This document shows positions 55,438 through 64,000 of a DNA stretch of 64,000 nucleotides, piece after piece. Source of the DNA: Colocasia esculenta (taxonomy: Eukaryota > Streptophyta > Magnoliopsida > Alismatales > Araceae); NCBI GenBank assembly GCA_014218235.1, contig CM024760.1, positions 68,574,961-68,638,960 on the forward strand. The letters are read 5' to 3'. The notes under the pieces were generated by a model. The model was not told the DNA's origin. It did not search any database and saw only the letters and a list, made by a program, of their open reading frames with translations. A program made the translations under genes and the position numbers. Positions within the stretch are counted from its first letter, which is position 1; every line of letters starts with the position of its first letter.

Positions 55438-57641
55438 TGTTGCCCAGATAGCAAGCCCAGAGGGGGGGGTGAATGGATTGCTAACATTTCTTTTTAGAAT
55501 AATTCATGTAAATAAAACGCATGACTGAAAACACTAAGTTCGATAGTTAGAGTTAGTGTTAAATAAAGACAAAGAGAGCAAACACACAGACGACATGAAA
55601 TTTTATCCTGGTTCGGATCTCCTATCCCAAGGAGTCCTACGTCCAGTCCCCAAGTAACAACTTGAGATTTTACTGAACAAGGGTACAGTCCCCCTTAAGG
55701 ATACTTACACATCCAGCCGCAGCTGGCCTTCTCTTCTCTACCAGAAGAGGAACTGAACCACTGGATGCAACATGTCTTCTCTTCACACCAAAAGAGGATC
55801 ACTCAAGAAGAATGAATAAAAATAGAAGGCCCCAAGACCAAGGTTATACACACTGCTTGATCTAAGGCAAAAATTGAGAGACAAAGATTATCAACAATAG
55901 ACTCTCTCTCAAATCTTTTCAAGCTCTCAAAGGCTAGGCAATTTTGCAGTGGAGAGCTAAGAGATACAAGGAGTTGAATGAACGATATAGCACTTCTTTT
56001 TGTTCTAAAATCTTCTAAATGCAAGCTTAAAAAGATTCTCCAAAAAAAAAGATGTCATGCATGTAGTCATCGGTCTTCTATTTATCTTCTTTGAATTAAT
56101 TTGACCGTTGAAGTATCCGTTGTCTAACATCTTCATGCACGTTGGAGTGAATGGTTCGAAGTGTGGAGCAAGAAGACCTGTAGCCATTAATGCTGGGGAA
56201 GACATTCACACAAAAAGGAAGATTGTTTTAATCTTCTAGCCTCTGTCAGGTTGACAGGTCCATCTTTGTAACGTGCGCTTCTACCGAAAACCCTGCACAC
56301 AATAAATGCTGACACATAGACAACTTATCTTTGTCTAAACTGCCAGTCAACATTAGTAGTCGTCCTATATAAAGATACACCAAAAAGGAAATGTCATTCT
56401 GTCATCACATAAAGCGTGACTTTATGTGACACAAGTGATATAAGCAAAGATATATCGTGCAGAGATTAGTTCCATCATAATAAATGTCGAAGACTACAGG
56501 ATACAACATGATACGTGGGAGGATTTGAAATCCACAGAGATTTGAAAATGTATTTGACTATCATGTGTAATGAATCTCAAGAAGGTTTGAAAAGAATTTA
56601 GAAGAATTTAAATAAGAATATTCAACAGCTGTCTAAAACATAATCTTTAATAGAGATTTGATGTATGATGATAGTCTGTGTAAAGAGAGAGTCGATGTTG
56701 ATATCAAATCGATGATATATTCATAAAACATGTGAAAATGTAATCTATATTGAAACCAAGCCGATGTGAACATAATCCATGAATGAAATCGATGTTTTGT
56801 ACAAAGTCGTTGTTTAACAGAAGTCGTTGTTGTACTAAAATCGATGTGCAGGATTAAATCGTTGTTTGAAACGAAGTCATTGTTCAGGTAAAGTTGTTGT
56901 TTCACATGAAGTCGATGTGTTACTGAAATCGATGTTTAAGTGAAGTCGTTGTAGAGACAAAATCATTATTTTACATGAAGTGGATGTTCTACTGAAATCG
57001 ATGTTTAAGTAATGTCGTTGTTTCACATGAAGTCGATGTTCTACTGAAATCGATGTTTATGTGAAATCATTGTAGACATGAAGTCGTTGTTTCATTTGAA
57101 GTTGTTGTTCTACCGAAATCGATGTTTAAGTAAAACAAAGTCGATGTAGCAACGAAATTGATGTTTGAATGAAACTAAATCGATGTAGCAACCAAATCGA
57201 TGTTTAAGTAAAGCGAAGTCGATGTAGCTACCAAGTCGTTGTTTAAGTGAGGCGAAATCGTTGTAGTAACCAAATCGATGTTCTAACAATGAAGTCATTG
57301 TAAGACAGAAATCGTTGTTTTACTTATGAAGTCAATGCTAGAATGAAATCGATGTTTTACTAAGGAAGTCGTTGTTTTAGTGAAACCGATGCAGAGATGA
57401 AATTGATGTTCTTCTAAAGAAATCGTTGTGAGCTATTATACAAAAATCAATGTAGACTTAGAAAAAATATATGCAATAAGCTTCAAATGACAGTGAGTGA
57501 AGATAACTTACAGATTTTGATTCAATTACTACCTGGATAAACATTAGAAAATGTTTGTTAGATAATACTTTTCAGGGTTTTGTCAATCACCAAAAAACAA
57601 TATAATTAATAATAGATTATATGGAGATGGACTGATCATCA
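55438..57641 (-). repeat. E6 3' LTR
   Basis: 2204 bp; on the element strand it starts TGATGATCAG and ends GGGCAACA. It has an AWCGAYTT array (56689-57432), GAGAAGAC-type units near 55725-55800 and the U5 motif GGACGTAGGACTCC. Confidence 0.94.
56689..57432 (-). repeat. AWCGAYTT core array in the E6 3' LTR
   Basis: On the element strand ATCGATTT, AACGACTT and ATCGACTT alternate at about 15-25 bp. The ATCGA form is more common here than in E1-E3. The links (such as CACTTAAAC) differ from all other families. Confidence 0.9.
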
Positions 57642-57655
57642 ATCTCCCCCTTTTT
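57642..57655 (-). promoter_or_regulatory. E6 proximal polypurine tract
   Basis: On the element strand AAAAGGGGGAGAT-type sequence abuts the LTR. Confidence 0.88.
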
Positions 57656-57741
57656 GGTGATGACAAAACATTAGGAATTGCATACATAAAAAGAGCTGAA
57701 ATAAATTTGCGGAAAAATTTTTAAGGATGTATTTTAGAATA

Positions 57742-57758
57742 TTTTTCTCCCCCTTTTT
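57742..57758 (-). promoter_or_regulatory. E6 distal polypurine tract
   Basis: On the element strand AAAAAGGGGGAGAAAAA follows TTAATGAC, about 100 bp before the LTR. Confidence 0.78.
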
Positions 57759-57841
57759 GTCATTAAGAAAAAAGAATTATATTTGTAGAAAATAAAAATA
57801 GAGATAGACAAAGATAAATGGTGCCAGGAAGAGAATTTTAT

Positions 57842-59481
57842 TCAGTAGTGGGGGTAGGCATGTAGAAGGTAGGTGACAAATGAGAAGCATGGCGAGTAAT
57901 GAGCTGCCAAGCTTTGACTTTTTCTAAAAACACCCCAACTAATATTGTAAGATGGCCCCATCTCTGGACTAAGTCTCTTGATGTGGAGTAGTCTCTGCTC
58001 TTCTATGAACTTGGTGTACTCCTGATTGCTGAGGATGGACTTGTAGAGACTTGTGGTGCCAAAACTTGCATGCTGAAGGAATTTGTCAATGGAAAGAGGA
58101 TAATGGAGCTTGTGAGCAAGCAAATCCTTCCTCAAGGCTACGAAGATCTTGCTACCTAGAGCAACACCTTTGCCTTTTCCTCCAGAGCTAGAAACAGGCT
58201 TAACATCTTCTTCTGAAGTATCTTCAACAAAACCTTCCTAAAATTGATCTATGGGGACACTAGCAGTAGGCTCCCCATGAATATCTGGCTCCCCTTGAGC
58301 TAGAGCATCTTCCATCTAGACATCTGCAATGTGGCCTGGTGCCACAACCTCTGGAATTAATTCATCATGGCTCTCCTTCATAACAACCTCTACTTCAGGA
58401 ACATTGGGGGTTTCTTCAATGTGTATATCTTCAGGCTCCCCCTCAATATGAGCAGCACCTTCATCATCTGATTCTTCAATAATAGCAGGTGCAAGGACTA
58501 CAGGAGGAATAACTTCTTCAGCTGATTGCCCAATAGGCTCAATATGTTCTGGTGCAATATCTCCAATCCTCTTTTTAGGTGCAGAAGGCTCTTCTTCTCT
58601 GACAGTACCTTCTTTATCTTGAACTTATGGATCTTCAGGAGCTTTTTCAATAATGGCTTCACCTTCTTCCACTGAAGTCTTGGTCCACACATTTCCAACA
58701 AGTGAAAAACCATTTTTCTTCATGTTTCTAGACCGAATGGGTTGACCCATCTTCTCCATCAATTCTCCCTTCAAATCTATCTCAAAGTGACTGAAAATCA
58801 TTGTGAGTAAACGGTCATAGGGAAGGGACACTGCCAATTTGTTCTTCCTGTCCCAAATAACTTCTGCAGAAGACTTCATCCTTTCGATTATAATCTGAGC
58901 CATATTGATATCTTGTTTCTAAATGGCTCAGAACATCATGTCTGCATCTCCCTTAGTGCATGATGAAATAGTGGCGCTTCTAGGCACTAAGATCTGACAA
59001 ACTATAAAGTGCAGAATTCTATTGAAAGCATTGAATTGGTCAATGTCGATTTTCCCATCCTTCAATTTATATTCTATTCCAATAATCTCTAGCCCCTTAG
59101 CATGAATATCTACTGACTCCCCAAACTGTGCCCGATTGTAGAGACTCCAAATAATCTTTCCAATAGATCATGAGTGATGTGAATCGGTGTACCTTTGACT
59201 GTGGAGGTGAGAGACCCATCTTCCTCTGTCTTCAAACAGGTATAGAAAGCCTTCGCCAGATGCAGATAGCTAGGTTCTGAAACTGTGCTTATGCCTGCCC
59301 ACTTCAACCTCTGAATAGCTTCGACTACACTGTGTATACCATGTTTCTCCAGATCATCTAGGTCCACAGCCTTGTTCCCACAAAGATTGATCTTCACGGC
59401 TGAGAATCTCTCTTGTTGATCGGCCGTAAGGAATGCAATGTTGTAGCAACCTATGCTGTCGGAGCTCCTAGAGGCGGCCAT
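57842..59481 (-). pseudogene. E6 third coding region with a large internal deletion (broken)
   Basis: ATG 59481 starts MAASRSSDSIG, followed by the Transposase_32-like domain (VKGTPIHITHDLLERLFG, then after a frameshift near 59115 SLPYDRLLTMIFSHFE). After the acidic hinge (about 58625-58200) the frame passes from GKGKGVALGS directly into FVALRKDLLAHKLHYPL, which in E2 lies some 2 kb further on. The Gly-Pro-Ser and proline hinge and most of the C-terminal block are missing; the tail (LHIKRLSPEMGPSY) remains and ends at 57842. The total is 1.64 kb against 3.67 kb in E2. Stops lie near 58919, 58626, 58316 and 58239. Confidence 0.82.
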
Positions 59482-59845
59482 GGAATCGAGCAAGGTAGGG
59501 TTCTGGAGGATCGTGTGAGAAGAAGGAATAGAACCCCTCAAGAAATTTGAGCGGGAAGTAAGGTTTTCTTCAAAAGCACAGAGAGGGATGTCAGAGTCGA
59601 TGAGGGTTTCACAGGCTTTCGAGTCGAAGGAGATAAGAGAGAGAGAGCAAATCGATGAGGGAAGGACTATGGTCGTAATGGAGGGACGTAAAGGCACTTT
59701 TTGAAACGACAGAGCAATAAATGTGGATAACGACAAGATAAGAGAAGATATCGTAGAAATAATGGATTTACTTAAATCTAGCAAAGAAGGATAATTCTTA
59801 TTCTGAAAATTATTATTGTTTTTCAGTTACACATAGATATATCTG
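59482..59845 (-). other. E6 spacer between pol and the third coding region
   Basis: 364 bp. The third-gene frame is open upstream of its ATG and includes SNFLRGSIPSS, similar to the stretch in E1. Confidence 0.6.
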
Positions 59846-62800
59846 TTACAAATTGCACATGCCTAGTTCCCTTATAAGAGACGTAAATCTCTCTTCAGGT
59901 AAGGCTTTTGTAAAGATATCTGCTAACTGATTTTGAGTATCTATAAATGAAATATTAATATTACCATTAGCTACATGATCTCTAATAAAATGATATTTGA
60001 CCACTATATGTTTCATCCTGGAGTGTTGTACTGGATTTTTCGTGAGATTTATTGCACTTGTGTTGTCACACAGCAGCGGGATGGTCTTGATGTGCAATCC
60101 ATAGTCTTCAAGCTGTTGTTTGATCCATAAGAGTTGAGTGCAACAACTCCCAACAGCTACATATTCAGCTTTAGCTATTGATAGTGCTACTGAATTTTAT
60201 TCTTTGAAGACCAAGAAATCAAGCATCTTGCAAGAAATTGACAACCACCAGTGGTGCTTTTTCTATCTACTTTACATCTAGCATAGTCAGCATCCGAATA
60301 ACCAATTAAACTAGTTTTACAAGATTTAGGATACAATAGTCCTATGTTATGAGTCTTATCTAAATATCTAATGATCATTTTAACAGATATTAAATGAGAT
60401 TCCTTAGAATCAGACTGATACCTTGCACACATGCATACATTAAATAAAATATCAGGTCTACTAGCTGTTAAATAAAGCAATAACCCAATCATACCTCTGT
60501 AAAGTTTTTGATCAACTTTTTTACCTTCCTTATCACTGTCTAACCTTGTGGATGTGCTCATTGGACTGGATAGTGGTTTAGCATTGTCAAATCCAAATTT
60601 CTTCAACAGTTCCTTGGTGTATTTTGCTTGATAAATGTGTGTATCCTCATTGCTTTGCTTGATTTTGTAATCTAAGAAAGTAGTTGAGTTCTCCCATCAT
60701 GCTCATCTCAAATTCTCCCTACATGAGCTTTTCAAAATACTTGCATAAAGATTCATCAGTAGATCTAAATATAATATCATCCACATAAATTTGCACAAGT
60801 AGTATATTTTTGACATTTGATTTAATAAACAATGTGCTATCTACCTATCCTCTAATAAAACCATGATTTAGTAAGAATGCACTAAGTCTTTCATACCATG
60901 CTCTAGGTGCTTGTTTTAAACTATATAATGCTTTATGCAATTTGAAAACATGATTTGGAAAATCTAAGTCATCAAAACTAGGAGGCTGTTCCACATAGAC
61001 TTCCTCCTTTATATATCCATTCAAAAATACTGATTTAATATCCATTTGAAAAAGTTTTAAATCTAATGCAAAAGCATAAGCAAGTAATATTCGAATAGCC
61101 TCTAAGCTAGCCACTGGTGCATAGGTTTCATCAAAATCTATGCCTTCCTCTTGGGAATAGCCTTGAGCAACTAGTCTAGCCTTCTTTCTAGTGATCACAC
61201 TAGCTTCATCCAATTTGTTCCTAAACACCCGTTTGGTGCCAATCACATGATGATCTTATGGTCTCGGAACAAGGGACCAAACCCAATTTCTCCTAAACTG
61301 ATTAAGTTCATCTTGCATGGCTAAAATCCAAGATTTATCAAACAGTGCTTCATTGACTGTCTTCGGCTCTATTTGGGAAACAAATGCTAAATAATCACAT
61401 GCAATAGTATTACCTCTAGTTCTTACCCTAACTGATGGGTCTCCAATGATATTATCTATTGGGTGATCCTTCTTGTACCTTAATTCCTTTGGAAGATCAT
61501 CATGAGAGATATCCTTCTGTTGCAGTTCTTCCAAGGGTGAATCTTCATCATCTTTGATGGTTGTTTCTTTCAGTTTATTGGTAAGATTATCTACATCATC
61601 ATCATCACTACTACTATCCTTTCTCAAGGAAGGGTTAGATTCATCAAATATAACATGCACAGTTTGTTCAATTAATAAACTTCTTTTATTAAAAACTCTA
61701 TAGCCTTTAGGTTTAGAAGTGTACCTCATAAAGATGCCTTCATCGGATTTGGGATCCAACTTACCAATGTCTCTCTTACCATTATTGTGAATGAAGTAAG
61801 GGCATCTGAATGTTCTGAGATGGCTGATCTTGGGCTTCTTTTGCTTGTACAGCTCATATGCAGTCTTCTTCATAATTGGCCTAATCATGACTCTATTTAT
61901 AATGTAACAGGCTATATTTATGGCTTCTGCCTAGAAATATCTTGGAAGGTTGTACTCAGATAGCATAGTCCTGGCCATATCCAACAAAGTTTTATTTTTC
62001 CTCTCAGCTACTCCATTTTGTTGTGGTGTTCTTGATACTGAGAAATTATGTTCAATTCCCAGATCACCCCAAAATTATGCAAATTTGTCATTTTGAAACT
62101 CTCCTTCATGATCAGAATGGATACTGATGATGTTGTATTTCTTATCTTTTGAACAAGTTTACTGAACTTTACAAAACTCTCAAATGTGTCATCTTTATGC
62201 TCAAGAAATGATACCTATGAAAATCTTGAATAATCATCAACTATAACCCAAAGTTCTTTCCTCCCAGGCTAGTAGTTCCCATTGGTCCAAACAAGTCCAT
62301 ATGAAGCAGTTCTAATGGTTTGGTGGTGGTGACTACTGTCTTGGATTTGAAGGAGGATCTTGCATGCTTTCCTTTTGTACACGGTTTACAAATGTTGTCT
62401 AGTCTTAAGTTTATCTTCGGCAGACCTTCCTTTAGATCATGTTTGATGAGATTTCTTATTCCATCCAAGTTGCAGTGACCTAACCTTCTATGCCACAGTA
62501 CAACATTCTGCTCTTTACTTGCTGCTAGACAAATGTCTTGTTCCTTCAACTCTTCTAGATGCAGTACATATAAATTTTATTCTCTGCTAGCTTCAAAGAT
62601 AGTTGCACCATCCTTAATGATCAGACATTTAGATTCCTGAAACTTGATCTGGTGACCCTTGTCGCACAGTTGACTGATGCTAATTGGATTGTGCTTGAGT
62701 CCTTTGACGCATAGAACATCTTCTATCAGGATTCTATCTTGGCTTCCAATGGATCCGCAACCAATTACTGACCCTTTTCCATTATCACCATAGCTTACTA

Positions 62801-62910
62801 TACCTTCTTCATTTTTGATATGAGAGAACAGTTTCTTGTTACCTGTCATATGCCTTGAGCACCCACTGTCCAGGTACCACTTTGATGCTCTAAGGCTTCC
62901 TTGCAATAAA
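59846..62910 (-). pseudogene. pol: E6 pol: protease to RNase H (broken)
   Basis: Protease [11 protein letters not shown] (about 62870), pre-integrase LWHRRLGHC, integrase [24 protein letters not shown] and YVDD (about 60792-60803), RNase [11 protein letters not shown] and the end GMCNL are all readable in order. Breaks: a stop near 62577, a frameshift near 62245, several between 62240 and 61890, a stop near 61256 and shifts near 60660 and 60200. Catalytic YVDD is intact but the gene cannot make a full protein. Confidence 0.92.
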
Positions 62911-64000
62911 TCAATGAGATTTAGGTACCCAAGTTCTTTTAGGTCCTGGTTGGTTAGCTTCTTCATAGTTTCTTTTCGGAATCTATTTTAAGTGTTTGGC
63001 TGTACAGGTTATTTTAGTATGACCTAATTTATTACAATGGGCACAACAAGGAGTATTATTTATTATCATGTTTGGTTTATGGTTCTTATTGTTATTTGAT
63101 TTATAGTTAGGATTTTGTTCAACTATGAATTTTGGCGTTGGATAAATTTTAGGATGAATGACAGTTTCTTCATTATCTGGTGGACTATATCCTAAACCAT
63201 ACTTTTTCCTACCCGATCTTCTTGCTCCTTTTAATATTAAGGAAGATTTTCCATTTGTGAATTTTTTAGTTGTGGTTGTTAAATATTCATTATCCTTTGT
63301 TAGTGTGTTAATTTCATTTTTAAGTTTGCTTGTGGTTTTCTAATTTTCTAAGTTTGGTATCTTTTCATTTTTAGTCTTTATATCTTCGCATAGTAGTTCA
63401 TTTCTTCTTTTTAGTTTAGAAATTTGTTTTTATAATTGTTCAGCTTTAGCTTCAGATTTTAGATTTGAGTTTGTTATTTCAAGACATGCATATTTTTTCT
63501 TAGTTGTTTTTAAAAGTTTACAAACGTCTTTATATTTATTGTATAATTCATTGAAAGCATCTTCTAAACTATCTGAATCTGATTTATTGCAGGATGTAAA
63601 GGATGAGTCAGAAGTTACCTTATCATCAATATTTGCCATGAAGGCTAGGATGGCCTTTTCTTCTTCTTCTTCGATGGAGTTTGACTCACTGTCTGAGTCA
63701 CTTTTGTTGTTCCATGCAATAGCCATGGCTTTCTTCTTGTATTTTTTGAATTTCTTCATGTTATCCTTCTTAAACTCTGTCTTCTTTAGTTTTGGACAAC
63801 CAGCCTTGACGTGTCTAGGCTTCTTGCACTCGTAGCATATTGGTTCAGATCTCTTGACTTCTTTGCCTTCAGATCTTTTGAAGTCTCTACCTTTCTTGAA
63901 ATACCTTCTTCCTGACTGGTATTTCTTCTTAGCTAATATGCGTTGCAGTCTTCTGGAGAGGAAAGCTTCTTCATCTTCACTACTCTCATTACTTTTGTCA
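62911..64000 (-). pseudogene. gag: E6 gag, 3' part (cut by the window end)
   Basis: The first zinc knuckle (CYECKKPRHVKAGC, about 63843-63800), the coiled coil (about 63550-63250) and the second knuckle (CCAHCNKLGHTKITC, about 63045-63000) match E2. Breaks lie near 63430 and 63342. The stop (62913-62911) is followed by pol in a different frame, offset by one base rather than two as in E1 and E2. The capsid part lies beyond the window. Confidence 0.88.

Larger units (their letters stand above)
55438..64000 (-). mobile_element. E6: Sirevirus-type Ty1/copia element, minus strand, 5' end beyond the window
   Basis: Holds the 3' LTR (55438-57641), twin purine tracts, a shortened third coding region, pol and most of gag; the window ends within gag. 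The bases CCTAT before the LTR (55433-55437) are the expected target duplication, with the partner out of view. It is related to E1-E3 but is a separate family by LTR sequence. Several stops and shifts show it is inactive. Confidence 0.93.

Overview
The window is flowering-plant repeat DNA. All 64 kb can be read as LTR retrotransposons inserted into one another, and I found no host gene, tRNA, rRNA or CRISPR array. The plant origin follows from Sirevirus-type Ty1/copia elements (long gag with two zinc knuckles, LTRs over 2 kb, a third coding region after pol), a Tat-type Ty3/gypsy remnant with a second RNase H, and initiator-Met-tRNA primer sites. I cannot name the species; such dense nesting suggests a large genome.

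Layout, from oldest to youngest host. (1) A gypsy element E5 (coding part 40343-42447; tail pieces 42448-42532, 45539-45607 and 54882-55437) is the base. (2) Copia E4 (32293-40342, only its 3' part in view) sits in the RNase H gene of E5. (3) Copia E3 (26002-32292, 3' part) sits in the integrase region of E4. (4) Copia E1 (1-26001, its 5' LTR cut by the window start) sits in the last codons of E3 pol. (5) Copia E2 (3523-17164, minus strand, complete) sits in the integrase of E1, flanked by the 5-bp duplication TGGAG. The tail of E5 also took a probable solo LTR E7 (42533-45538), a large non-coding LTR element E8 (45608-54881, duplication TAAGT) and a fifth copia element E6 (minus strand, 55438 to beyond the window end). 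Decay agrees with this order: E2 is nearly intact, while E1, E3, E4 and E6 carry many stops and frameshifts.

The copia elements share one plan: LTR, primer site, gag, pol (protease, integrase, reverse transcriptase, RNase H), a spacer of about 0.4-0.5 kb, then a large extra coding region of up to 3.7 kb, two purine tracts and the 3' LTR. The extra region has an N-terminal part resembling the 'putative plant transposon protein' (Transposase_32-like) family, a variable acidic, Gly-Pro-Ser and proline-rich hinge, and a conserved C-terminal part I cannot assign. It takes the place of the envelope-like gene of other Sireviruses, but I see no signal peptide or membrane anchor.

The most interesting signals are non-coding: a dense array of the CpG-bearing core AWCGAYTT in the LTRs of four copia families; an inverted repeat that brackets the purine tract and the LTR edge in all five; a second conserved purine tract; and a purine-rich, C-poor internal domain in E8. 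E3 also carries a clean template-switch scar. All similarity statements are by eye; no search or alignment was run.
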